A stretch of 64,000 nt of DNA from Pseudomonas fluorescens (GTDB lineage: Bacteria; Pseudomonadota; Gammaproteobacteria; Pseudomonadales; Pseudomonadaceae). Position 1 is the first letter of the stretch. Every line of letters starts with the position of its first letter. The stretch lies in contig NZ_CP015225.1 in the NCBI RefSeq assembly GCF_001623525.1, positions 1,364,001-1,428,000 on the forward strand, given 5' to 3'. The notes under the pieces are model-generated. The model was not told the DNA's origin and did not search any database. It saw only the letters and a list, made by a program, of their open reading frames with translations. A program made the position numbers and the translations under genes. Of this stretch, positions 17,114 to 25,989 are shown piece after piece.

Positions 17114-17979
17114 TGAAAGCCTCTATTTACAAGCACACCCAAAGACCCGCTTTCCTTCAAGACAGCTTCTATTGGAAAGGACGTGGATATCACTACAGCG
17201 GGAGCGCTCCGGCAGAAGTATTGTCACCTGACGGATGGATGAGCAATGACCCGTGGATTGCACTTGCTGCGATTCTGGAGCATGCCAAGCGTGGAAATTA
17301 CAGCCATGTCTCCCAACTGCGCAAATGGATAGTGGACCCCGATTGCGATCCAACGCTGGTATCGGCCTGCCTCGGTCTGACCGCTGATGCAGGGCTCGAC
17401 ACGGACCTGGATTTCCTGGCCGAACTCATACTCGAAGGCCCCACTTACCTTCGCATCGAGGCGTGCCTGGCAGCCCAGTGGTCTGGTGTGCTGTGGTTGA
17501 TACCTTTCATGGTCGAGGCATGGCGTACGTTTGCGCGTCGGGCCGACCGTGCCGCCGTGGAAGCCAATTTAACCAATCTTCTTGACCCCATCGAAAACGA
17601 ACCCGAGTTTTTTGACAGTGGCCTGAACGAAGTCGACTACAAAGCGGCTGTCGATTCACGACTCAGCCAACTGCAGGACGCTTATGGCAGCGATCGCTGC
17701 TCAATTTCCGGGGGGATGCCCGTCGACATGAACAAACAAGTCTGGGTCATGAGAAAGTCCCTGGTTCCTTCAGGCACTGACGAATGGATCGATTGGAGCA
17801 ACTTTCTCATCTGGAGGCGTAAATTCGAGGTGTATTCCGGCGTTGACTGTTCCAGCTTCTATGGAAAAAACGGCGAGTTTCAACCGCTGAATGCGGCCGC
17901 TGTCCTGGACCGATACATGGCCTCTCCCCTGCACTTCGAAGTCGGTAAACGTTACTTCTTTGGAAACCTGGTGCCGTAA
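17110..17979 (+). CDS. Candidate immunity protein for the DUF4150 toxin
   Basis: This 289-residue soluble protein shows helical hairpin-like repeats in the middle (about 60-150, DPTLVSACLGLTADAG and LRIEACLAAQWSGVLWL) that look HEAT-like, flanked by aromatic-rich ends. It starts at ATG 17110, overlapping the toxin stop; a second ATG follows at 17113. The position directly after a polymorphic-toxin C-terminus is where immunity genes lie, and that is the main reason for the call. I do not recognise a named family with certainty. Confidence 0.55.
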   Translation: MMKASIYKHTQRPAFLQDSFYWKGRGYHYSGSAPAEVLSPDGWMSNDPWIALAAILEHAKRGNYSHVSQLRKWIVDPDCDPTLVSACLGLTADAGLDTDLDFLAELILEGPTYLRIEACLAAQWSGVLWLIPFMVEAWRTFARRADRAAVEANLTNLLDPIENEPEFFDSGLNEVDYKAAVDSRLSQLQDAYGSDRCSISGGMPVDMNKQVWVMRKSLVPSGTDEWIDWSNFLIWRRKFEVYSGVDCSSFYGKNGEFQPLNAAAVLDRYMASPLHFEVGKRYFFGNLVP

Positions 17980-17994
17980 CAAGACAGAGACGTC

Positions 17995-19254
17995 ATGGTC
18001 CCCATCTCATCAATGATCGAGCAACATGCCGAAGAAGCTTGCTTCCTCATCCTCCTGCACGATCACGCCGTGCGCGCGCCCCACTATGACCTTGATGACC
18101 TCGGCAAACTGGATGAACGCATCGACGCTCATCTCGATGGCCTGCGTATTGCCGGCTCAACGAGCCTGGAAATTCTGCTGACCCAGCTTGGCCCGCACAC
18201 CGTCGGAGAGATGTTCGCCTGTGTGCTGCTGGCCTTCGAGGCGGCCAATGCGAAGGTGCTGTCGCGGCTCAGCGAGCACTTGAGAAGTGCCACGGAAACT
18301 GAACGAGGTTACCTGATGGCCCTGGGGTGGCTCGACTGGGAGCGGATATCGCCCTGGATCGAGCGCATGCTCGCCTCCCCCGAGCCCTTGTTTCACCGCC
18401 TCGGCCTGGCGGCCTGCGGCATGCATCGCCAGAATCCCGGCCCTATCCTGCTGACCGAACTGTCCCACGCCGACCCCAGCGTGCTGGCACGTGCCGCCCG
18501 CACGGCTGGCGAGCTACGCCGGCGTGACCTGCTGCCGGCGATTCGTGCCCACCGCCAGCATGAAGACGCCGCCACGCGCTTCTGGGCCAACTGGGCCACC
18601 AGCCAAATGGGCGACCAGCAAGCCTTGGAGGCTCTGCGCTCATTCGCCGAGCAACCGGGCGAGTTCCAGTACCGCGCGCTCTGCGTACTGCTGGCCTGGC
18701 AAGAGCGCGAACCCAGCATCGCCTGGATACGGCAATGGGTACAGGATCCCCGGGATCGGCGCATCGGCGTCCAGGCCCTTGGACTGCTGGGCGATCCGGT
18801 CTGCGTGCCCTGGTTGATCCAGCAGATGAGCGACCTGCCCTATGCCCGCGTCGCCGGCGAAGCCTTCAGCATGATCACCGGCGCGGACCTGGCGTTGCTC
18901 GATCTGGAATTGCAGGCCCTGCCGAATTTCGATGCGGGCCCGAACGACAACCCTGAAGATCCCAATGTCGCCATGGACCCCGATGAAAACCTGCCCTGGC
19001 CCGATTCACAGGCAATCGAAAGATGGTGGCAAGCCAATAGCGGACACTTCCAGGAGGGTACTCGTTATATGCTGGGATTGGCCCATAGTGAACACAGCTT
19101 TCAGCAAGCCCTTGTCCGCGGCCAGCAACGCCAGCGCATCGCCGCCGCCTGCGGTCTCGCCCGCTTCCGGCCAGACGTGGCGCTTTTCCCTACCAACGCA
19201 CCGGCCTGGCGGCAAAAGCGGTTGTTGGGGATGACGGCGGTGTCCGGGCGTTGA
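17995..19254 (+). CDS. TIGR02270-family HEAT-like protein
   Basis: This 419-residue protein is built of alpha-helical repeats: for example FHRLGLAACGMHRQNPGP, VLARAARTAGELRRRDLLPA and DRRIGVQALGLLGDPVCVPW. The pattern and length match the TIGR02270 family, which is found at the end of vgrG islands; its molecular role is unknown. It starts at ATG 17995, 15 bases after the candidate immunity gene, and is the last gene of the island. Confidence 0.85.
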   Translation: MVPISSMIEQHAEEACFLILLHDHAVRAPHYDLDDLGKLDERIDAHLDGLRIAGSTSLEILLTQLGPHTVGEMFACVLLAFEAANAKVLSRLSEHLRSATETERGYLMALGWLDWERISPWIERMLASPEPLFHRLGLAACGMHRQNPGPILLTELSHADPSVLARAARTAGELRRRDLLPAIRAHRQHEDAATRFWANWATSQMGDQQALEALRSFAEQPGEFQYRALCVLLAWQEREPSIAWIRQWVQDPRDRRIGVQALGLLGDPVCVPWLIQQMSDLPYARVAGEAFSMITGADLALLDLELQALPNFDAGPNDNPEDPNVAMDPDENLPWPDSQAIERWWQANSGHFQEGTRYMLGLAHSEHSFQQALVRGQQRQRIAAACGLARFRPDVALFPTNAPAWRQKRLLGMTAVSGR

Positions 19255-19314
19255 TCAGGATGTTCATATAGCGCGCCGACGCCTGGCAATCACTTACCCC
19301 CCTTTGGAGGCACC

Positions 19315-20094
19315 ATGCCAAACGCAACTGGACAGAACCCTGTGGCACTCATCAGTGGGGTTGGAAGTGAGATCGGAATCGGCATGGCGATCGCGCGCAG
19401 ACTGGGTACAGCAGGCGCCAGACTGATCGTCACCGCCAGCAGTGCACGCATCAACGATCGAGTCGCAGAACTGCGCGCCGAAGGGTTCGAAGTCGAAGGC
19501 CGGGCCCTCGATCTTACCGATGAAAACCAGGTACGTGAGTTTATGGCGTGGGCGGAGTCCCTCTGGGGCCAGATCGATATCCTGGTCAACAACGCGGGCA
19601 TGGCCATGCAAGGCAGCCCGGAGTTTTTTTCCGACGTTGCAAGCATGGATCTGCACACCTGGAACCTGACGCTGGCGCGAAACCTGACCACGGCCTTTCT
19701 TCTTACACGGGCAGTTCTGCCCGGCATGCGGGCGCGTCGTTACGGGCGCATCGTCAACATCAGTTCCACGACCGGCATTCGGTGCAGTAACCCCGGTGAA
19801 GCGGCCTACAGCGCCGCGAAGGCCGCGATGGTTGGAATGAGTATGAGCCTGGCGCTGGAAGTCGCCCAGCAAGGGATCACTGTAAACAGCGTCGCTCCCG
19901 GCTGGATCACCACAGGATCGACCACTACAGAGGAAGCCAAAGCGGCCGAATACACGCCGATGGGCCGCGCTGGACGTCCCGAAGAGGTCGCTGCACTGGT
20001 GGCTTTCCTGGCGTCTTCAGAGGCGAGCTACCTCACGGGGGAAGTTATCGTGGTGGATGGCGGAAACTGCCTGGTGGAGAACAAGGCCCCTTGA
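19315..20094 (+). CDS. SDR-family oxidoreductase
   Basis: This short-chain dehydrogenase has 259 residues. The cofactor motif is SGVGSEIGIGMAIAR near residue 12, followed by LVNNAG (about 90), the catalytic Ser in VNISSTTG (about 145) and YSAAK (about 160), and the C-terminal YLTGEVIVVDGG. It closely resembles 3-oxoacyl-ACP reductase/glucose-dehydrogenase-like SDRs; the true substrate is unknown. GGAGG sits six bases before ATG 19315. It is separate from the T6SS island and convergent with the LysR gene at 20152. Confidence 0.92.
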   Translation: MPNATGQNPVALISGVGSEIGIGMAIARRLGTAGARLIVTASSARINDRVAELRAEGFEVEGRALDLTDENQVREFMAWAESLWGQIDILVNNAGMAMQGSPEFFSDVASMDLHTWNLTLARNLTTAFLLTRAVLPGMRARRYGRIVNISSTTGIRCSNPGEAAYSAAKAAMVGMSMSLALEVAQQGITVNSVAPGWITTGSTTTEEAKAAEYTPMGRAGRPEEVAALVAFLASSEASYLTGEVIVVDGGNCLVENKAP

Positions 20095-20151
20095 TCTGAA
20101 TCCATGGCCAACACCTTTCCCTTGTGGGTGCTCACGATTGCGGTGGTCCGG

Positions 20152-21033
20152 TCACTTGAACAACTCACTGCTCATGAAATCAATGAACACCCGCAGTTTC
20201 GGCGCCAGGTGCTTGCTTGAAGGCCAGAGCATGCGGAAGGTACTCTGATGCCGATTGAAATCGTCGAGGACGGTGACCAGTTCACCGGCGGCGATGGCAT
20301 CGCGCACGGTGAAGTCCGGCACGCAGGCAATCCCCAATGCATCGCGCACGACGTACAGCAACGCCTCGGTGGTGTTGCAGACCAGGGTGGCCGGCAGGTT
20401 GAGATCCGGCTGCCCTTCCCCGTTTATCGGCCAGACCTGCATCCTGCCAGTACTGGGAAACTTGTAGAGCAGGCAGGCATGGCGCAGCAGATCCGCCGGC
20501 ACCTGCGGCGTGCCGTGTTCGGCGAGGTACCGGGGCGAACCGACCACGACGAGCTTGAACGTGCCCAACGGACGGGACATCAGCCGGGAGTCGTTCGGTT
20601 CTCCAGTCCGAACGACGACATCGAAACCTTCCTCGATGATGTCCACCAGCCTGTCGGAGAAATCCAGGTCCAGTTCGATACTGGGGTAGCGGCGCATGAA
20701 GGCCATCAGCGTCGGCATGACCAAGTCTGCAACCAGCGGCAAACTCACCCGCAGTTTGCCCCGTGGCGCTTGGCGGGTTTGCGACAGTTCCAGTTCGGCC
20801 GCTTCGACTTCGCAGAGAATACGCCGGCAACGCTCGAGGAAAAGCGTCCCTTCCGCCGTCAGCGTGATACTGCGCGTGCTGCGATGAAACAGCCGCACAC
20901 CCAGGCGTTCCTCGAGCCGGGCGACGCTTTTGCCCACTGCCGAAGACGAAATGCCCAGCGCCCTGCCCGCCTCTGAAAAACTGCGGGTTTCGGCCGCGCG
21001 AACAAAAAAATCAATCCCGCTCAGTGATTCCAC
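20152..21033 (-). CDS. LysR-family transcriptional regulator
   Basis: The regulator has 293 residues from GTG 21033. An upstream ATG at 21108 would add 25 residues not typical of the family. The N-terminal helix-turn-helix (SFSEAGRALGISSSAVGKSV) and the effector domain (RQAPRGKLRVSLPLVADLVM, then LPATLVCNTTEALLYVVRDA) are clear. It is divergent from an MFS exporter gene at 21186 with a 152 bp shared control region, so it probably regulates that transporter. Confidence 0.92.
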   Translation of the reverse strand: MESLSGIDFFVRAAETRSFSEAGRALGISSSAVGKSVARLEERLGVRLFHRSTRSITLTAEGTLFLERCRRILCEVEAAELELSQTRQAPRGKLRVSLPLVADLVMPTLMAFMRRYPSIELDLDFSDRLVDIIEEGFDVVVRTGEPNDSRLMSRPLGTFKLVVVGSPRYLAEHGTPQVPADLLRHACLLYKFPSTGRMQVWPINGEGQPDLNLPATLVCNTTEALLYVVRDALGIACVPDFTVRDAIAAGELVTVLDDFNRHQSTFRMLWPSSKHLAPKLRVFIDFMSSELFK

Positions 21034-21185
21034 GCCAGGCTCCAATTGCGGACATTTTTTCCGATGTGTTGCGCACTCTAGCATTCTTGTCTCGCCAAGG
21101 AGGGGCACTTACCGTAGTCGGCACTTATCAATCTGCGATTGACGCCGCTATCCGGCGGGTCAGAAGCGTTCCAGGCAGGTGACAC

Positions 21186-22394
21186 ATGACGATTGCCAAT
21201 ACCCATATCGACGCCGATGCCGAGGTTGTCCCGGACACCGCGCCGCTCCCCATCGGATCACTGTTTGCCCTCGCGCTGGCGGCATTCGTGACCATCCTCA
21301 CCGAAGCCTTGCCCGCCGGTCTTCTTTCACAGATCAGCGAAGGGCTGGCGATCTCCGAAGCCCTCGCCGGCCAGTTGGTCACGGTCTACGCGATCGGTTC
21401 CTTGCTGGCGGCCATTCCATTGACCGCCGCGACCCAAGGCATGCGACGCAGATCGCTGTTGCTGATGGCCATCGCCGGTTTCGCCGTTGCCAATACCGTC
21501 ACGACGTTTTCTACCCATTATGGTTTGACCATTGTCGCGCGCTTGCTGGGGGGCGTATCGGCCGGGCTGCTGTGGGCCTTGTTGGCCGGTTATGCCGCCC
21601 GCATGGTGCCCGAAAGCCAGAAAGGTCGAGCGATTGCAATCGCCATGGTGGGCGCGCCCTTGGCGTTATCCCTGGGCGTCCCGGCTGGCACGCTGCTCGG
21701 CAATCTGGTCGGTTGGCGAATGAGCTTCGCCCTCATGAGCCTGTTCGCCGTGGCCTTGATGGTCTGGGTACGACTCAAGGTGCCTGACTTTCCCGGGCAG
21801 GCTTCCAGCAAACGTCTTGCCCTGGGCCAGGTCTTCACCCTGCCGGGCGTTCGTTCGGTGTTGTTCGTGGTACTGGCTTTTGTCCTGGCGCACAACATTC
21901 TCTTTACCTATATCGCTCCGTTTTTGACGGCGGCGGGCCTGGGCGAGCGAACGGATCTGGTCCTGCTGGTCTTTGGCGTCGCATCGTTGCTGGGGATCTG
22001 GGTCGTCGGCGTGCTGATCGATCGCCATCTGCGGGCGTTGACGCTCGCAGGTACGGTGTTGTTCGCCCTTTCGGCCATGATGCTCGGGGCAATGAACGAC
22101 AGGCCTGCGGCGGTGTATATCGCCGTGGCCGCCTGGGGAATCGCTTTCGGAGGGGCTGGGACGCTGTTCCAGACGGCCATCGCCAAGACTGCCGGAGACG
22201 CGGCGGATCTCGCCCAGTCAATGCTGGTCACGGCCTGGAACCTCGCCATTGCCGGCGGCGGGATCGTCGGCGGCATTCTGCTCGATCATCTGGGGGTGGT
22301 GGCGTTTGCGCCGGTCCTGGTCGTTCTCCTGCTGCTGACGTTGGCGGTGGTGGGGTCTGCCAGGCAGTACGGGTTTGCGAAGCGCGTTCAATGA
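21186..22394 (+). CDS. MFS transporter, DHA1/sugar-efflux-like
   Basis: This inner-membrane protein has 402 residues and about twelve hydrophobic spans. Family features are the N-terminal FVTILTEALPAGLLSQIS, the motif-A-like loop after TM2 (AATQGMRRRSLLL) and GVPAGTLLGNLVGWRMSF in TM5, which resemble the AraJ/drug-efflux branch. It probably exports small molecules by proton antiport. The substrate is unknown. The divergent LysR gene is the likely regulator. Its end is 20 bp from the convergent MFS gene at 22415. Confidence 0.92.
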   Translation: MTIANTHIDADAEVVPDTAPLPIGSLFALALAAFVTILTEALPAGLLSQISEGLAISEALAGQLVTVYAIGSLLAAIPLTAATQGMRRRSLLLMAIAGFAVANTVTTFSTHYGLTIVARLLGGVSAGLLWALLAGYAARMVPESQKGRAIAIAMVGAPLALSLGVPAGTLLGNLVGWRMSFALMSLFAVALMVWVRLKVPDFPGQASSKRLALGQVFTLPGVRSVLFVVLAFVLAHNILFTYIAPFLTAAGLGERTDLVLLVFGVASLLGIWVVGVLIDRHLRALTLAGTVLFALSAMMLGAMNDRPAAVYIAVAAWGIAFGGAGTLFQTAIAKTAGDAADLAQSMLVTAWNLAIAGGGIVGGILLDHLGVVAFAPVLVVLLLLTLAVVGSARQYGFAKRVQ

Positions 22395-22414
22395 ACAGGG
22401 TGAATCAACGTCAC

Positions 22415-23734
22415 TCAAGTCTCATGCTCTGCCGTCAGCGCCGGGGTGGCGCTTGCCCGGTATTTCGACAGGCTTACCCAGGCCAGCGGTATCGCACTCA
22501 GGCAGGCCGCCGCAAACAACCAGTGGGCCGCCGCCAGGGCATCTCCGCTCTGGCGGTAGATCAGGGTAATCAGCGCAGGCGTGGCACTGCCGAAGAGGGT
22601 CACCGATAAGGCGTAGGCCAGTGAGACACCCAAGGCCCTGACCTGCACCGGAAACAGCTCTGCCAAGGCCGCCGCAGCCGGCCCGGTGTAAAGCACCATC
22701 AACACTGCCAGCGCGCATTGGAAGATGATCAGCGTCTGGAGACTGGGACTGTTGTTCAGCCATACGAACCCTGGGTAGGCACAGAGCGCGACCCCCACGG
22801 CACCGATGAGCATCACGGTGTAGCGCCCGATACGGTCCGACAGCAGTGCCGTTAACGGACACAGCAGCGTGATGAGGCCGACCAGCACCAACCCCAGGTA
22901 GGCCTTGTTGCGCGGAAGCTCAAGCACCATCGATGCATAGGTCGGGATGAAATTGATCAATTGTGTCGCGACCGTCCAGAGCACGACGATCAACACCCCC
23001 ATCACGAGGTTGGGCAGATAGGGGCGAAGGCTAGGCCCCTTCCCGGCCATCGCGTGCTTATCTTGATTATCGAGAAAGCGGCGCAGCGGCTCGCTTTCCT
23101 CGAGACTGCGGCGAATTTTCAAGCCTGCGACCACGACCAGCAGTCCGAAGACATAGGGCACGCGCCAACCCCACTCATCCAACTGGGCGGGCGTCAGCGC
23201 GCTCGACAACAGACTCGCACTTAAACCGCATAGCAGGAATGATCCGGCTTGTGCCACTTGTTGGCTGGACGCAAATAGCGCGCGGCGGTCCGCCGGTGCT
23301 GTCTCGACAAGATAGGCCAGCGCGCCACCGATCTCTCCTCCTGCTGCAACCCCCTGCAATATGCGCGCGACGACAACGCTCAGCGGTGCCCACCAACCGA
23401 TGGTCTCGTAGGTCGGGCATACGGCAATGATCAGGGTCCCGGCGCCCATCAGCATGATGGACAGCGTCAGCGCGGCCTTGCGCCCCTGGCGATCGGCATA
23501 GCGCCCCATCAGCAGCGCGCCCAACGGTCGGGCCACGAAGCCGACGGCGAGCGCCAGGTAGGATGCGAGCAACGACATCAATGGGTCGGAAGCCGGAAAG
23601 AACGCTGCGGCAATCTGCAAGGAGAAGATCGCAAACAGGGTGAAGTCGAACCATTCCAGTGCGGCGCCCACGCTCACCGCCAGCACCAGCTTCCTGCGTT
23701 CGCGCCCCTGGCTATCCAAGGCTGTGGCGCTCAT
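22415..23734 (-). CDS. MFS transporter, metabolite:H+ symporter type
   Basis: This 439-residue twelve-span transporter has the metabolite:proton symporter features: ALEWFDFTLFA near residue 26, the motif-A loop MGRYADRQGRKAAL (about 77-90) and GGEIGGALAYLVETAP (about 135-150). It starts at ATG 23734, overlapping the stop of the ArgE-like gene by four bases, which implies coupled translation. It is the last gene of the minus-strand cluster. It could move the cluster product or the cleaved acyl/amino-acid group; direction cannot be read from sequence. Confidence 0.92.
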   Translation of the reverse strand: MSATALDSQGRERRKLVLAVSVGAALEWFDFTLFAIFSLQIAAAFFPASDPLMSLLASYLALAVGFVARPLGALLMGRYADRQGRKAALTLSIMLMGAGTLIIAVCPTYETIGWWAPLSVVVARILQGVAAGGEIGGALAYLVETAPADRRALFASSQQVAQAGSFLLCGLSASLLSSALTPAQLDEWGWRVPYVFGLLVVVAGLKIRRSLEESEPLRRFLDNQDKHAMAGKGPSLRPYLPNLVMGVLIVVLWTVATQLINFIPTYASMVLELPRNKAYLGLVLVGLITLLCPLTALLSDRIGRYTVMLIGAVGVALCAYPGFVWLNNSPSLQTLIIFQCALAVLMVLYTGPAAAALAELFPVQVRALGVSLAYALSVTLFGSATPALITLIYRQSGDALAAAHWLFAAACLSAIPLAWVSLSKYRASATPALTAEHET

Positions 23735-24972
23735 TGCGCACCCCCTGCGGGAAATGGCGGCAATGGCTCACAACGTGCCAGGCGGCGCAGGAACTGTTCA
23801 CAGGCCTTGAGCTGGGCCAAGTCCACATACTCGTTCACTTTGTGCGCTTGCTTGATGCTCCCTGGGCCGCAGACGATCGTGGGGATCCCTGCGGCCTGAA
23901 ACAGTCCGGCCTCGGTGCTGTACGCCACTCGCTGTCGGCCATGGGCCATTGAGCTAGCCTCGCGGACCCACTGCGCGAATGCCTGGTTGCCCTTCTCATC
24001 CAACCCCGGGGTATGCAACGTGTGGGAAAACTCGATGGACGCTGCCCAAGCGCGATCATCCGTCTCACTGTGCATGGCCTGCTTAGCGTCGTCCTTGATC
24101 TGTACCAGCAGTTGCTCGGCATCACATCCGGGCAGGTAGCGAATCTCGAAGTCAAAGCTGCATTGACCGGGAATGACATTGCCAGCGACACCGCCATTGA
24201 CCCGGCAGACCTGGACGGTGGTGTACGGGACATCGAACCCGCTGTCCAACGGCCCCTGTGAAAGCCGCCTGGCCACGTGCTGAAGCTGCATCTGTACCCG
24301 CGCGGCATAGTCGATAGCGTTGACCCCCTCGTTCGGCAACGAGGAGTGCGCCACCTTGCCATGGACACAGCAATTGATTTCGTGACGCCCCTTGTGGCCG
24401 ATCACCAACGCCATTGAAGTCGGCTCGCCGACAATGCAACCGGCGGGCTCCAACTGCGCCTGGGTGATGAACGGGGCCAGATGTTTCGCCCCCATCGCAC
24501 CCACTTCTTCGTCATAGGACAAGGCCAGGTGAAAGCTTTGTCGTGCAGAGGCCATCAGCTCGGGAACCATCGCCAGCACCACGGCGATGAACCCCTTCAT
24601 GTCTGAACTGCCACGACCGTAGAGCCGGTCCTGATCCAGATAAGCGCTGAACGGGTCCTGCGCCCAAGCCTGGCCCGCTACCGGCACCACGTCAGTATGT
24701 CCGGACAGGATGATGCCCCCGGGGCGTGGCGGTCCCAGGCTGGCAAACAGGTTCGCCTTGCGCCCGGAGGCGTCCGGTAGAATCTGGGCCTGTACCCCGA
24801 AACCGTGCAGGTACCCGCTCACCCATTCGATAAGGTCCAGATTGGAGCGGTCGCTGACCGAAGGGAAACCGATCAAGGTTCGTGCGATTTCCAATGTGCG
24901 TGCCAGTACGCTGCGGTCGTCATTCGAGCAAGCGTCTGCCGCCCCCTGCGCAAAGGCCAAGGAAAGAGTCAT
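23731..24972 (-). CDS. ArgE/DapE-family metallodeacylase
   Basis: This M20-family zinc amidohydrolase has 413 residues from ATG 24972, with GGAG at good spacing; an upstream frame extension to 25113 is unlikely. Metal and catalytic residues are in place: SGHTDVVPV (His, Asp), GRGSSDMKGF (Asp), the general base in SYDEEVGAMGAK, a Glu in CIVGEPTS, and a C-terminal His in IKQAHKVNEYVDL. It resembles acetylornithine deacetylase. In this cluster it more likely removes an acyl or aminoacyl group from the product than serves arginine synthesis; that is inference. Confidence 0.93.
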   Translation of the reverse strand: MTLSLAFAQGAADACSNDDRSVLARTLEIARTLIGFPSVSDRSNLDLIEWVSGYLHGFGVQAQILPDASGRKANLFASLGPPRPGGIILSGHTDVVPVAGQAWAQDPFSAYLDQDRLYGRGSSDMKGFIAVVLAMVPELMASARQSFHLALSYDEEVGAMGAKHLAPFITQAQLEPAGCIVGEPTSMALVIGHKGRHEINCCVHGKVAHSSLPNEGVNAIDYAARVQMQLQHVARRLSQGPLDSGFDVPYTTVQVCRVNGGVAGNVIPGQCSFDFEIRYLPGCDAEQLLVQIKDDAKQAMHSETDDRAWAASIEFSHTLHTPGLDEKGNQAFAQWVREASSMAHGRQRVAYSTEAGLFQAAGIPTIVCGPGSIKQAHKVNEYVDLAQLKACEQFLRRLARCEPLPPFPAGGAQ

Positions 24973-24995
24973 GGGATGCTCCAGCAAACAGAAGT

Positions 24996-25943
24996 CTATT
25001 TTTGAAGGGCAACAGGCATAGGCCCTGAATGAACAACGCGCCTGTCTCGCGAAAACCAGACGTTGGACAACAACACCGCCACGCACACCACCGTAACCAG
25101 GACGGGAACCCAAGGGCTATGCCAGGTGGAGAGCACGAACTCGGCGGCCAAGGCAATGACCGGCACGCAAGGCGTGAGAATGGACACCCGCCCACCTCCC
25201 AGGTGCTGAATGGCAAATTGCAGGGTAAACACCGGAATCAGCACGCTGACAAACGCCAGCTTGATCAACTGGCCGAGCATGGCGGTATCCAGCGTGAGCA
25301 GTTGGTGCAGATTTTCCCGGCCGACCCACCCTGTGACGATCAATAGCAGGAAGAACCTGACGCACAGGATATCCATGGCGCTGTACTTTCTGTCGCGGTT
25401 CAGTCGAGCCGAGCAGAACACATAGATCCCGCCCGTGATCCCGGCAACACTCGCCAGGGCGATGCCTTCATGCAGGTTGACCAGGCTTACCTGGGCCGTG
25501 ACCCCAAGCGCGAGACGCATAAGGACCAACGCCATCAGCGACAGCAGGATCAGCAGCGCGCCCAGCCAGCGGGAACGACTGACCGAGGAGCGCGCCACCA
25601 GCATTTCACAGGCCACCACCACCAGCGGCATCCAGCCCTGATAGATGGCCGACTCCACCGACGCCTCGATGCGCTGCAATGCCATGAACATCAACCACCA
25701 ACTGAACAACGTCAGCACATTGAGCAGCAGCACGCCTCGCCACTCCTCGCGTAGCAGGCGAAACGGGTCATGACCCCGCAAGGTATGCACCAGGAAAAAT
25801 ACCGCCCAGGCCATCAGGAAGGTAATGAATGTCAACGCCGCCCCACTGATACGGGTGAACGCCACCATGACCCAGACGGCCGAGAGCGCCGTCGAGATGC
25901 AGTAGACCGCCATGCTGACGGCACCGAGTATTCCTGTCTTCAT
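24996..25943 (-). CDS. EamA/DMT-family transporter
   Basis: This 315-residue protein has about ten membrane spans arranged as two EamA repeats, the first near residues 10-140 (SGAALTFITFLMAWAVFFL) and the second near 160-295 (GITGGIYVFCSARLNR, then PVFTLQFAIQHLGGGRVSIL). EamA proteins export amino acids and related metabolites. It sits between the ATP-grasp and ArgE-like genes, 23 bp before the latter, so export of the cluster product is the natural inference. Confidence 0.92.
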   Translation of the reverse strand: MKTGILGAVSMAVYCISTALSAVWVMVAFTRISGAALTFITFLMAWAVFFLVHTLRGHDPFRLLREEWRGVLLLNVLTLFSWWLMFMALQRIEASVESAIYQGWMPLVVVACEMLVARSSVSRSRWLGALLILLSLMALVLMRLALGVTAQVSLVNLHEGIALASVAGITGGIYVFCSARLNRDRKYSAMDILCVRFFLLLIVTGWVGRENLHQLLTLDTAMLGQLIKLAFVSVLIPVFTLQFAIQHLGGGRVSILTPCVPVIALAAEFVLSTWHSPWVPVLVTVVCVAVLLSNVWFSRDRRVVHSGPMPVALQK

Positions 25944-25989
25944 GCCTGCTCCTTGAGAAAAACCTGTGCTTGGCGCCCTACCTGATCGA

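Noticed and set aside
21590..22028. Minus-strand frames within the MFS gene at 21186
   Set aside because: They are shadows of a protein with twelve clear membrane spans.
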